Source: Inquilinus sp. Marseille-Q2685 (lineage in GTDB: Bacteria; Pseudomonadota; Alphaproteobacteria; DSM-16000; Inquilinaceae). Taken from it: a stretch of 64,000 nucleotides of DNA. The notes under the pieces were generated by a model. It was given only the letters and a program-made list of their open reading frames with translations. It did no database searches and was not told the origin of the DNA. The DNA lies in assembly GCF_916619195.1 (NCBI RefSeq), contig NZ_CAKAKL010000005.1:1-64000 (forward strand), written 5' to 3'. Both the position numbers and the translations under genes were made by a program. Shown in pieces: positions 9,356 to 17,179 of this stretch (the first letter of the stretch is position 1; each line of letters opens with the position of its first letter).

Positions 9356-9622
9356 CTAGAGATACTTGGTGATCTCGCGCAGCGAGGCCAGCCGGGCCTC
9401 CCGGCCCTCGGCCGCGCCGTTGGAGAGATGCGCGATGCAATGGTCGACATGGTCGAGGATCAGCATGGTCTTCGCCTTCTCCACCGCCTTGACCACGGCC
9501 TGGAGCTGCTGGGCGATGGCGAGACCGTCCTCGCCGGCCTCGACCATGCGCAGCGTGGCGGCGAGATGCCCCTGGGCCCGCTTCAGCCGGCCCAGGATCT
9601 CGGGATTGTTGGCATGGCTCAT
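9356..9622 (-). CDS. dmeR: CsoR/RcnR-superfamily metal-responsive repressor, DmeR-like
   Basis: 88 residues, all helical, as in CsoR/RcnR/FrmR repressors. DNA-contact region: NPEILGRLKRAQGHLAATLR. Metal-site region: QQLQAVVKAVEKAKTMLILD then HVDHCIAH. Potential ligands His3, His58, His61 and Cys62 are present. The position that aligns with the family's conserved Cys (Cys35 in RcnR) is Gly33, encoded by GGT at 9524-9526. A palindromic operator lies directly ahead of its start. It should repress the dmeR-ORF-dmeF operon until Co or Ni binds, if sensing is intact. Confidence 0.85.
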   Translation of the reverse strand: MSHANNPEILGRLKRAQGHLAATLRMVEAGEDGLAIAQQLQAVVKAVEKAKTMLILDHVDHCIAHLSNGAAEGREARLASLREITKYL

Positions 9623-9629
9623 GGGCAGA

Positions 9630-9654
9630 CCCTATCCTCCCGGAGGGGATAGGG
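9630..9654. promoter_or_regulatory. Palindromic operator for the DmeR-type repressor
   Basis: Outer arms CCCTATCC and GGATAGGG are perfect inverted repeats around a G/C-tract centre (TCCCGGAGG). AT ends with G or C tracts are typical of operators bound by CsoR/RcnR-family proteins. The site ends 8 bases upstream of the dmeR ATG (minus strand), where it would block transcription. Confidence 0.75.
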
Positions 9655-9848
9655 CAAGGGACAGCTGGTCGCGGGGGACCGTCACCCGCGTCACGCCGCG
9701 ACAACGGCCTTCATCCAAAAAGACGTCGATGAATGCTGCTGAATGACTTCAGCGGTCAGTCATTGCAGATCCGGGACCCTCGGATGACCGGAACGCCGCT
9801 TCAAGATCGCGCCGTTCCGTCGTAAACGACGGACCTATCGGAGGGGCA
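9655..9848. other. Intergenic region with two small inverted repeats
   Basis: This gap separates dmeR and the PAP2 gene, which are divergent. It holds AATGACT/AGTCATT arms around 9750-9765 and a perfect 7-base-pair hairpin at 9816-9833 (TCCGTCG, TAAA, CGACGGA) close to the PAP2 start. No gene is seen. The hairpin might affect PAP2 expression. Confidence 0.4.
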
Positions 9849-10538
9849 GTGGGTCCATCGGAAATCATTTCGGCGTCGAGACGCGTCCTCGCCTGCCGGC
9901 CGGTGCTGGCCAGCGGCCTTGCCGTCGGCGTGCTGTGCGCGCTGCTGGTAGCCTTTGCCGACCGCCCTGCGGCGCTGTGGTTCGAGGCGCATCGCGGCTC
10001 GGGCGTCATCGCCGCGGTCAAGCTGTTCACCGATCTCGGCCTCGGCGTCTGGTGGTACGCGCTGGCGATCCTCGGCTGGCTGGGCTTCCGCTTCGCCGCC
10101 TTCCTGGCCGCCCATGGCGATGTCCGGGCGCAGCGCCTGAAACGGGCCCGCGGCTTCGGCTTCATGCTGGCAGCGCTGGTGACGACGACGCTGACCAACT
10201 GGCTGCTGAAGGCCGTGATCGGCCGGCCGCGGCCGCGCCACCTGTTCCGGCAGGACGCCTTCGCGCCGCATCCCTTCGGCTGGGACCTGTTCTCGAACAG
10301 CTTCCCGTCCGGCCACGCCCAGACCATGGCGACGGCCATGACCGCGCTGTGGATCCTGTTCCCGCGCTGGGGCTGGGCCTTCGGCCTGCTGGGCGGGCTG
10401 GTGGCGCTGAGCCGGGTCGTGGTCACCTCGCACTACCCGGCCGACATCGTCGCCGGCGCTTGGCTGGGCGCGGTCGTGGCCCTGGCCGTGCGCCGCTGCC
10501 TGGAGGCGACCGGCGGCCCGGTGGCGATCGCGCGATGA
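9849..10538 (+). CDS. PAP2-family membrane phosphatase
   Basis: 229 residues with six hydrophobic segments. The three PAP2 phosphatase motifs are complete: KAVIGRPRPRH, then FPSGHAQ, then SRVVVTSHYPADI. Bacterial relatives dephosphorylate undecaprenyl pyrophosphate, phosphatidic acid or lipid A at the periplasmic face; the exact substrate is not decided by sequence. A GTG start at 9849 is used because GAGGGG precedes it closely and no ATG fits. Its stop overlaps the ATG of the AEC carrier, indicating translational coupling. Confidence 0.88.
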   Translation: MGPSEIISASRRVLACRPVLASGLAVGVLCALLVAFADRPAALWFEAHRGSGVIAAVKLFTDLGLGVWWYALAILGWLGFRFAAFLAAHGDVRAQRLKRARGFGFMLAALVTTTLTNWLLKAVIGRPRPRHLFRQDAFAPHPFGWDLFSNSFPSGHAQTMATAMTALWILFPRWGWAFGLLGGLVALSRVVVTSHYPADIVAGAWLGAVVALAVRRCLEATGGPVAIAR

Positions 10539-11422
10539 TGGAACTCGTCGCCGCTCTGATCCCGGTGCTGGCGCCGGTGATCGCCTCCGCTGCCGTCGGC
10601 TACGTCTGGGCCCGGTCGCGCCACCCCTTCGACCTCGGCTTCGTCACCCGGCTGGTGACCTATGTCGGCTCGCCCTGCCTGGTGTTCTCGACCCTGACGA
10701 AGTTCCACGTCCCGGCCGGGGAGATCGTCGGCCAGGCCGGCCTCGCCATGCTGTCGGTCTTCGCCTGCGGCCTGGTCGGCGGGCTGGCGCTGCACCTGTC
10801 GGGCCGCAAGGTGCGGCCGCTGCTGCCGACGGTGATGCTGCCCAATGCCGGCAATCTCGGCCTGCCGATCTCGTACTTCGCCTTCGGCGATGAAGGGCTG
10901 GCGCTGGCCCTGCCATTCTCCGCCGCCATGACGCTGCTGCAGTTCACCGTCGGCGTCTCCTGCGCTTCCGGCCACAGCCGGTGGACCGAGATCGTGAAGA
11001 CGCCGACGATCTACGCCATCCTGCTGGCGATCGCCTTCGCCGCCGGCGGCATCGAGACGCCGCGCTGGCTGGCCAACGCCACCGAGCTCCTGGGCGGCGT
11101 CACCCTGCCGCTGATGCTGATCGCGCTCGGCGTGTCGCTGGCCAGCCTGCGCATCGCCAATCTCGGCCACGCGCTGTGGCTGGCGGGGCTGCGCCTCGTG
11201 CTCGGCCTCGCCGCCGGATACGGCGTGGTCTGGCTGTTCGCCATTCCGCACCCGACCGCGGCGGTGCTGATCCTGCAGTCGGCGATGCCGCCGGCGGTGT
11301 TCAACTACCTGTTCGCCGCCCGCTACGGCGGCCCGGTGGAGGAGGTGGCCGGCGCCGTGGTGGTCGGCACCATCATCAGCCTGCTGACCCTGCCGGTGCT
11401 GCTGGCGGTCCTGATGGCGTAG
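10535..11422 (+). CDS. AEC-family transporter (auxin efflux carrier type)
   Basis: 295 residues with about ten membrane segments in two halves. The family's PNAGNLGLP motif is present (VMLPNAGNLGLPISYFAFG), as is the C-terminal AMPPAVFNYLFAARY pattern. AEC proteins in bacteria carry malonate, malate or other organic acids; the substrate here is unknown. The ATG at 10535 overlaps the PAP2 stop by ATGA. A dispersed repeat follows and may end the transcript. Confidence 0.88.
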   Translation: MMELVAALIPVLAPVIASAAVGYVWARSRHPFDLGFVTRLVTYVGSPCLVFSTLTKFHVPAGEIVGQAGLAMLSVFACGLVGGLALHLSGRKVRPLLPTVMLPNAGNLGLPISYFAFGDEGLALALPFSAAMTLLQFTVGVSCASGHSRWTEIVKTPTIYAILLAIAFAAGGIETPRWLANATELLGGVTLPLMLIALGVSLASLRIANLGHALWLAGLRLVLGLAAGYGVVWLFAIPHPTAAVLILQSAMPPAVFNYLFAARYGGPVEEVAGAVVVGTIISLLTLPVLLAVLMA

Positions 11423-11458
11423 GTCGGGTTCGCGCGGGTGGATTTCGTACCCCACATT

Positions 11459-11534
11459 GTCATGCCCGGGCTTGACCCGGGCATCCAGAGAGCGTCGACA
11501 TCTTCTGGATTGCCGGGTCAAGCCCGGCAATGAC
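11459..11534. repeat. Dispersed palindromic intergenic repeat, full unit
   Basis: A 76-base unit with two stem-loops: GTCATGCCCGGGCTTGAC then CCGGGCATCCAG, and later CTGGATTGCCGGGTCAAG then CCCGGCAATGAC. A second copy at 59308-59383 is nearly identical apart from the middle spacer. Position after a gene end suggests a REP-like element that may also act as a terminator. Confidence 0.85.
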
Positions 11535-11578
11535 AACAGGGGGAATTGGTCACAGAGCCGAACCCGCGTCCGTGACTC

Positions 11579-11785
11579 CTACTCTCCCTCGATCTCCTTT
11601 CGCCGCACCTCGTAAGTAGCCGGGTCGATCAGGCCGCGCCGGCGCATCACCTCCAGCGCCACCAGGGCCCGGCCGCGGTTGTCGTCGCCGACCGAGCCGC
11701 TTTCCGCATCCGCATCGCCGCCGGCCGCGCCGGGCTGCGCCCTGTCCGCCATGATATCGTCCGTCCATTCTGCGACGCCGCGCAC
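11579..11785 (-). CDS. Small protein with SHOCT-like C-terminal motif
   Basis: 68 residues from a GTG at 11785, or 57 from the ATG at 11752. The last 30 residues (RALVALEVMRRRGLIDPATY followed by EVRRKEIEGE) follow the SHOCT pattern: a short helix, a turn with GLID, then a second helix ending in Lys/Glu. SHOCT domains are oligomerisation modules usually found at protein ends. The N-terminal part is disordered and Asp/Ala/Gly-rich. It is divergent from the Sco gene. Confidence 0.6.
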   Translation of the reverse strand: MRGVAEWTDDIMADRAQPGAAGGDADAESGSVGDDNRGRALVALEVMRRRGLIDPATYEVRRKEIEGE

Positions 11786-11851
11786 GCTTCCGTCGGGAGG
11801 GCGCAGGGCCTATGACGACGGAGCATGACTCACGGAGGAAGGCCGGTCGAG

Positions 11852-12448
11852 ATGTGGACGAAGCGGGTCCTGCGGATCCTGGCGCTGGCGGTGCCGGCGA
11901 TCGCCATCGCGGCGGCCGTGGCCTTCTGGCTGGGGCCGCCCGGCAGCCGCGGCGGCGTCGGCCAGGGCTTCGGCTCGGTCGGCGGCCCGATCGCGCTGGT
12001 CGACCAGGCCGGCAAGCCGGTGACCGAGAAGGACTTCGCCGGCAAGGACGCGCTGATCTTCTTCGGCTTCACCAACTGCCCGGACGTCTGCCCGACCGAG
12101 CTGTCGACCATGGCGGCGGCGCTGGACACGCTGGGCCCGAAGGCCGACGGGGTGGTGCCGGTGTTCATCACCGTGGATCCGGAGCGCGACACGCCCGAGG
12201 TGGTCGGCCGGTACGCCGAGGCCTTCCATCCCCGCATGGTCGGGCTGACCGGCACGGCGGAGCAGATCGCCAAGGCGGCCAAGGCCTTCCGCGTCTACTA
12301 CCAGAAGGCGCCGCAGCAGGACGGCGCCTATTCCATGGACCATTCAGCCTTCGTCTATCTGATGGGGCCGGACTGGCAGGTGCTGGACATCCTGCCGCCG
12401 CAGCTGTCGCCGCAGGACATGGCCCAGCGGCTGTCCAAGCAGCTCTGA
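11852..12448 (+). CDS. SCO1/SenC family copper/thiol protein
   Basis: 198 residues. One N-terminal membrane anchor (RILALAVPAIAIAAAVAFWL) tethers a periplasmic thioredoxin-fold domain. The copper-binding CxxxC is in NCPDVCPTE and the third ligand His is in MDHSAFVYL. Sco proteins deliver copper to, or reduce, the CuA site of cytochrome c oxidase. No cox genes are in the window. The start at 11852 (MWTKRV) follows GGAGGAAGG by about ten bases; the ATG at 11825 lies upstream of that Shine-Dalgarno. Confidence 0.92.
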   Translation: MWTKRVLRILALAVPAIAIAAAVAFWLGPPGSRGGVGQGFGSVGGPIALVDQAGKPVTEKDFAGKDALIFFGFTNCPDVCPTELSTMAAALDTLGPKADGVVPVFITVDPERDTPEVVGRYAEAFHPRMVGLTGTAEQIAKAAKAFRVYYQKAPQQDGAYSMDHSAFVYLMGPDWQVLDILPPQLSPQDMAQRLSKQL

Positions 12449-12526
12449 CGGGACACGAACCGGGTTGCGATCCTGCCCGGCGTGCTATCGTGGCCCGATC
12501 CTGCCTTTCGTTCTCGGAGTCGCCCC

Positions 12527-13009
12527 ATGACCCTTCGCCACGCCGCCCTGGCCGGGATCGCCTTCCTCGTCCTCAACGGCTGCTCCGAGCGCGAGGCCCG
12601 GCAGCAGCAGGCGCTGACGGCCCAGAACGAGCTGGTCGGGCTGAGCGAGGCGCGGCTCCTGTCCTGCGCCGGCACGCCCGCCCGCAGCCGCAGCACCGGC
12701 AACACCCGGTACCTGACCTATCAGAGCGCGGGAATGGCCGCGGACCAGGCCGCCGGCCTCGGCGGCTTCGGCGGCTCGGCCGGGACCGACATGGGCATCA
12801 GCCCGGTCAATGCCGGCGTCGGCCAGAAGATCGGCACCAGCGCGCTGGACCCGAACTATTGCGAGGCGACCTTCACCCTGGTCGACGGCCGGGTCGCCGA
12901 GGTCCGCTACCGCACCTCGGGCGGCTATTTCCGCACCGCCCAGTGCTCCGACATCGTGGCGCCCTGCATGGGCGGGCCGACCTTCGACCCCGGCCAGCCC
13001 GCGCCCTGA
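12527..13009 (+). CDS. Hypothetical lipoprotein with small Cys-rich domain
   Basis: 160 residues. A lipoprotein signal peptide (MTLRHAALAGIAFLVLNGCS) ends in the lipobox LNGC. The mature part has LVGLSEARLLSCAGTPARSR, a pattern seen in small outer-membrane lipoproteins of the SmpA/BamE-like type, a Gly/Ala-rich insert, and further Cys in LDPNYCEATF, FRTAQCSD and VAPCMGG, which may form disulfides. No firm family assignment. The start fits the signal peptide; upstream sequence in frame is Arg/Ser-rich. Confidence 0.7.
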   Translation: MTLRHAALAGIAFLVLNGCSEREARQQQALTAQNELVGLSEARLLSCAGTPARSRSTGNTRYLTYQSAGMAADQAAGLGGFGGSAGTDMGISPVNAGVGQKIGTSALDPNYCEATFTLVDGRVAEVRYRTSGGYFRTAQCSDIVAPCMGGPTFDPGQPAP

Positions 13010-13189
13010 CGGCGGAACCCGGCCCGCCGTCGGCGGCGGAGCACAAACCGTCGCGGATCGGATGGACCCGGAGCCTGGAATCCGGGCCTCTGTTCGCTAT
13101 CCGCCCCAGGCCGGTTGCCGATCCCGCCCTTGGGCACTAAAAGCGTCATACTGCAGCGCGAAAAGCGCCGTCCCATGGAGTGCGAGCCG

Positions 13190-13939
13190 ATGAAGATCCT
13201 GGTCCCGGTCAAACGGGTGATCGACTTCAACGTCAAGGTCCGGGTCAAGGCCGACGGGTCCGGCGTCGACCTGGCGAACGTCAAGATGTCGATGAACCCC
13301 TTCGACGAGATCTCGGTCGAGGAGGCGATCCGCATCAAGGAGGCGGGCAAGGCGACCGAGGTGGTGGCCGTGTCGATCGGCCCGGCCCAGGCGCAGGAGA
13401 CGATCCGCACCGCCCTGGCGATGGGCGCCGACCGCGGCCTCCTGGTGCAGACCGATGTCGAGCTGCAGCCGCTGGCCGTGGCCAAGATCCTGAAGGCCCT
13501 GGTCGAGAAGGAGCAGCCGCAGTTGGTGATCCTGGGCAAGCAGGCGATCGACGACGACGCCAACCAGACCGGCCAGGCACTGGCGGCCCTGCTGGGCTGG
13601 GGCCAGGCGACCTTCGCCTCGAAGCTGGTGATCGAGGACGGCGCCGCGCTGGTGACCCGCGAGGTCGACGGCGGCCTCGAGACCATCCGGGTCAAGCTGC
13701 CGGCGATCGTCACCACCGACCTGCGCCTGAACGAGCCGCGCTACGCCTCGCTGCCGAACATCATGAAGGCGAAGAAGAAGCAGCTCGACACCGTGACCCC
13801 GGCCGATCTTGGCGTCGACCCGGCGCCGCGGCTGAAGACGCTGAAGGTGGCCGAGCCGCCGAAGCGCAAGGGCGGCGTCAAGGTCGCCAGCGTGCAGGAG
13901 CTGGTGGCCAAGCTGAAGACCGAAGCGCGCGTGATCTGA
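13190..13939 (+). CDS. etfB: Electron transfer flavoprotein subunit beta
   Basis: 249 residues, the usual length for EtfB. N-terminus [20 protein letters not shown] and [20 protein letters not shown] are family signatures, as are [18 protein letters not shown] and the ETF-beta segment [20 protein letters not shown] with NIMKAKKK. With EtfA it passes electrons from acyl-CoA and other dehydrogenases to ETF-ubiquinone oxidoreductase. The ATG at 13190 follows GGAG. The etfA gene follows 17 bases later, so the pair is cotranscribed. Confidence 0.97.
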   Translation: MKILVPVKRVIDFNVKVRVKADGSGVDLANVKMSMNPFDEISVEEAIRIKEAGKATEVVAVSIGPAQAQETIRTALAMGADRGLLVQTDVELQPLAVAKILKALVEKEQPQLVILGKQAIDDDANQTGQALAALLGWGQATFASKLVIEDGAALVTREVDGGLETIRVKLPAIVTTDLRLNEPRYASLPNIMKAKKKQLDTVTPADLGVDPAPRLKTLKVAEPPKRKGGVKVASVQELVAKLKTEARVI

Positions 13940-13956
13940 GGGCGGGGGACCAAGCC

Positions 13957-14895
13957 ATGTCGATCCTGATCGTTGCCGACCACGACAACGCCACCCTGAA
14001 GCCCGCCACGCTGCACGCCGTCACCGCGGCGCAGAAGATCGGCGGCGACATCCATGTCCTGGTCGCAGGGTCCGGCGCCCGTCCGGCGGCCGAGGCCGCA
14101 GCCAAGGTGGCCGGCGTCGCCAAGGTGCTGCTGGCCGAGGCCCCGGCGCTGGAGCATCAGCTGGCCGAAACCGTGGCGCCGCTCGTCGCCGACCTGGCCA
14201 AGGGATACAGCCATGTGCTGGCCACCGCGACCAGCGCCGGCAAGAACCTGCTGCCGCGCGTCGCGGCGCTGCTCGACGTGCAGCAGATCTCCGAGATCAC
14301 CGCGGTCGACGGCCCGGACACCTTCGAGCGGCCGATCTATGCCGGCAACGCCATCGCCACGGTGCAGTCGGCCGACCCGATCAAGGTGATCACGGTGCGC
14401 GGCACCGCCTTCGAGGCGGCCGCCGCCGAGGGCGGCTCGGCCGCGATCGAGGCGGTCGAGGCCAAGCCGGACGCCGGGCTGTCGAGCTTCGTCGGCCAGG
14501 AGCTGAGCAAGTCCGAGCGGCCGGAGCTGACCTCGGCCCGGATCGTGATCTCCGGCGGCCGCGCCCTCGGCTCCTCCGAGAACTTCAAGATCCTCGAGGG
14601 CATCGCCGACCATCTCGGCGCCGCCATCGGCGCCAGCCGCGCCGCGGTCGACGCCGGCTACGTGCCGAACGACTACCAGGTCGGTCAGACCGGCAAGGTG
14701 GTGGCGCCGGACCTGTACATCGCCGTCGGCATCTCCGGCGCGATCCAGCACCTGGCCGGCATGAAGGACAGCAAGGTCATCGTCGCCATCAACAAGGACG
14801 AGGAGGCGCCGATCTTCCAGGTCGCCGATTACGGCCTGGTCGGCGACCTGTTCAAGGTGATCCCGGAGCTCGAGGCCGAGCTGAAGAAGGCCTGA
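13957..14895 (+). CDS. etfA: Electron transfer flavoprotein subunit alpha
   Basis: 312 residues. The C-terminal FAD-binding domain is clear: [80 protein letters not shown]. The N-terminal domain pairs with EtfB. Together they form the soluble FAD/AMP heterodimer that collects electrons from fatty-acid and amino-acid oxidation. A strong terminator follows the stop codon. Confidence 0.97.
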   Translation: MSILIVADHDNATLKPATLHAVTAAQKIGGDIHVLVAGSGARPAAEAAAKVAGVAKVLLAEAPALEHQLAETVAPLVADLAKGYSHVLATATSAGKNLLPRVAALLDVQQISEITAVDGPDTFERPIYAGNAIATVQSADPIKVITVRGTAFEAAAAEGGSAAIEAVEAKPDAGLSSFVGQELSKSERPELTSARIVISGGRALGSSENFKILEGIADHLGAAIGASRAAVDAGYVPNDYQVGQTGKVVAPDLYIAVGISGAIQHLAGMKDSKVIVAINKDEEAPIFQVADYGLVGDLFKVIPELEAELKKA

Positions 14896-14927
14896 GACGG
14901 CCGCCGGATCCATCGCTCAAGACGCGG

Positions 14928-14955
14928 AAGGCGCATCCCTCGGGATGCGCCTTTT
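14928..14955 (+). terminator. Rho-independent terminator after etfBA
   Basis: An 11-base-pair stem (AGGCGCATCCC with GGGATGCGCCT) around a two-base gap is followed by a T run at 14951-14955. It is 33 bases after the etfA stop. Confidence 0.9.
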
Positions 14956-15164
14956 TGCTGCCGGAGAGTCCATAGCGGGATAGGACCGGCCGCCATCCGG
15001 TTCCCCTTGACAGGACCAGCCGGTTGTCCGCTGCTAGGGCGTTTTCGACCACCGATTGCGGATCGCCGATTTGCACATTGTGCCGCGCCAGGGCGAAGAA
15101 GTTTCCGGAAGGCGCCGGGCCGGGTTGCACGCGCGACCGCAGGGCAGCAGGAGGATGCGTCCGG

Positions 15165-15908
15165 ATGCCGGATGAGACGCCGCGCCATTCCGTCTTCATC
15201 AAGGGCGAGACGCTGGATCTCTGCGTGCCCTCCGCCGCCGCGATCGAGGAGGGCTGGGCCGACTGGTTCAACGACGAGAAGACGACGCGCTGGCTGAACC
15301 AGGGCGTCTTCCCGCACCATGCCGAGGATCAGCACGAGTTCCTGGCATCGCTGCGCCGGCGCGACCGCTTCGCCGTCATGATCTGCGGCAAGGGCGGCGG
15401 CCCGCTGTACGGCACCGTCTCGCTGTCGACGATCGACTGGGTCGCCCGCTCGGCCCAGATCTCGATCGTCGTCGGCCGGCGGCCGCCCGAAGGGCTGCAG
15501 ATCCAGCTCGAAGCCTGGGCCCGGGTCACCGATCACGGCTTCCGCCGGATGGGGCTGGAGCGGATCTGGGCCGGCCAGGCCTGGCCGGCGCTGGAGCGCT
15601 ACAACCGGCGGCTGGAGCTGCTGGGCTTCTTCACCGACGGCATGCTGCGGCGCGGCTTCGCCAAGGGGCGGGAGACGGTCGGCAACGCCGTGATGATCTC
15701 CTGCCTCTATGAGGACTATGCCGCGCTGGCGGCCCGGCGCGGCGGCACCTGCTGGCCCGGGAACGAGGCCATGCTGCGGCTGATCGCAGCGCTGCCCGAG
15801 CAGGGGTTCGCCGCCAGGCTGCGCGATTTCCAGGAGCGCGAGCTGCCGCGCCACAAGGCGGAGATCGAGGCCTTCGAGCGACGGACGCTGGGGCCGCGCG
15901 AATCTTGA
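15165..15908 (+). CDS. GNAT-family acyltransferase (RimJ/PseH-like), first gene of sugar operon
   Basis: 247 residues. The pattern (TRWLNQGVFPHHAEDQHEFL, IVVGRRPPEGLQIQLEAWAR, HGFRRMGLERIWAGQAWPAL, RYNRRLELLGFFTDGMLRRG) resembles GNAT enzymes that N-acylate amino sugars or proteins. A C-terminal extension of about 70 residues follows the GNAT core. AGGAGG at 15149-15154 sets the ATG at 15165. It overlaps the next gene by TTGA. The neighbouring cytidylyltransferase and aminotransferase suggest it acylates an amino group on a sugar (inference). Confidence 0.75.
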   Translation: MPDETPRHSVFIKGETLDLCVPSAAAIEEGWADWFNDEKTTRWLNQGVFPHHAEDQHEFLASLRRRDRFAVMICGKGGGPLYGTVSLSTIDWVARSAQISIVVGRRPPEGLQIQLEAWARVTDHGFRRMGLERIWAGQAWPALERYNRRLELLGFFTDGMLRRGFAKGRETVGNAVMISCLYEDYAALAARRGGTCWPGNEAMLRLIAALPEQGFAARLRDFQERELPRHKAEIEAFERRTLGPRES

Positions 15909-17179
15909 TCGCCGCGACGCCTGTCCCCGTCTCCTCGCCGCCCTGGCGCGGCGCCGCGGCGCTTGGCCTCGGCACCGCCCAGTTCGGGCTCGACTACGGC
16001 ATCGCCAACGACCGCGGCCTCTGCCCGCCCGGGGAGGTGGCGGCGATCCTGGAGACGGCGGCCGCGTCCGGCATCGGCGTGCTGGACACCGCCCCGGCCT
16101 ACGGCACCGCCGAGCAGGTGCTGGGCGAGGTGCTGCCGGCGGCGCACCGCTTCCGCATCGTCACCAAGACGCCGCATCTGGCCGGGCTGCGCCATGCCGA
16201 CGACATCGGCCGTGCGGTGCACGACGCCTTCGCGGCGTCGCGGACGAAGCTGCGCCGCGACCGGCTGGCCGGCCTTCTGACCCACAACGCCAACGACCTG
16301 CTGCGGCCCGGCGGCCCGGGGCTGTGGGCGGCGATGGAGGATCTGAAGCGGGCCGGCGAGGTCGAGCGCATCGGCGCCTCGGTCTACAGCGCCGGGCAGC
16401 TCGCCGCCGTGCTGGCGCGCTATCCGCTGGACATCGTGCAGCTGCCCTGGAATGCCGTGGATGGCCGCATCGGCCCGCCGCTCCTCGCGGCGATGGCCGA
16501 GCGGGGGATCGAGCTGCACGCCCGGTCGGTCTTTCTGCAGGGGCTGCTGCTGGCCCCGCCCGCCCATGCCGCCCGGGTGTCGCCCGAGGCCGAGGCCCTG
16601 GTCGGGCGCTGGCGCGGCGCCGTCGCCGCGGCGGGGACCGAGCCGCTGGCCGCGGCGCTGGGCGCCGTGATCGGCCGGCCGGAGATCGGCACCGCCCTGG
16701 TCGGCGTGACCCGGCCGGAGGAGCTGGCCGGCATCCTGCGGGCCGTCGCCGCCGCGCCGCCGCCGGCCGCGCCGGTGCAGTCGGTCGACGACCTGGTGCT
16801 GAACCCGGCGCTGTGGCCGTCCGGCGACCGCCCGGCCGCGATCCTGACCGGCGCCGCCGTGGCGCTGCGGCCGACGGCGTCCGGCGAGACGGCGGTGCTT
16901 GCGGTGCTGCCGAAGGAGGGCGGCGACGCCCTCGGCACCATCCGGCTCGGCCCAGTCGACCGCGCCGCCGGCGAGGCGGCGGTCGCCTTGGAGAACGCGG
17001 GGGGAATGCCCGCCGCTTGGCAGGACGAGGCGGTGGCGCTGACCGCCCGGCTGGCCTTCGAGCAGCTGGGGTTGCGCCGCCTGACCGCCGCTGAGGCGGG
17101 CCCCTTCGCCCGTGCCGGCTGGACCGCGGCCGGAGGGCGCCTCATCCTGGACGGCAAGAGCTATTGGGAGCGGACATGA
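15905..17179 (+). CDS. Aldo/keto reductase with extra C-terminal domain
   Basis: 424 residues. The first 285 or so form an aldo/keto reductase: ALGLGTAQFGLDYGIAN, the catalytic Asp and Tyr in LDTAPAYGTAEQVLGE, Lys in RIVTKTPHL, His in LLTHNANDL, and VGVTRPEELAGI near the cofactor site. About 140 further residues, far beyond the family's length, include LAFEQLGLRRLTAAEAGPFA and RAGWTAAGG, which look like the second half of a GNAT domain. Translation appears to start at TTG 15905, overlapping the preceding stop; no ATG or GTG fits. Its place in the operon points to reduction or isomerisation of a sugar intermediate. Confidence 0.75.
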   Translation: MIAATPVPVSSPPWRGAAALGLGTAQFGLDYGIANDRGLCPPGEVAAILETAAASGIGVLDTAPAYGTAEQVLGEVLPAAHRFRIVTKTPHLAGLRHADDIGRAVHDAFAASRTKLRRDRLAGLLTHNANDLLRPGGPGLWAAMEDLKRAGEVERIGASVYSAGQLAAVLARYPLDIVQLPWNAVDGRIGPPLLAAMAERGIELHARSVFLQGLLLAPPAHAARVSPEAEALVGRWRGAVAAAGTEPLAAALGAVIGRPEIGTALVGVTRPEELAGILRAVAAAPPPAAPVQSVDDLVLNPALWPSGDRPAAILTGAAVALRPTASGETAVLAVLPKEGGDALGTIRLGPVDRAAGEAAVALENAGGMPAAWQDEAVALTARLAFEQLGLRRLTAAEAGPFARAGWTAAGGRLILDGKSYWERT

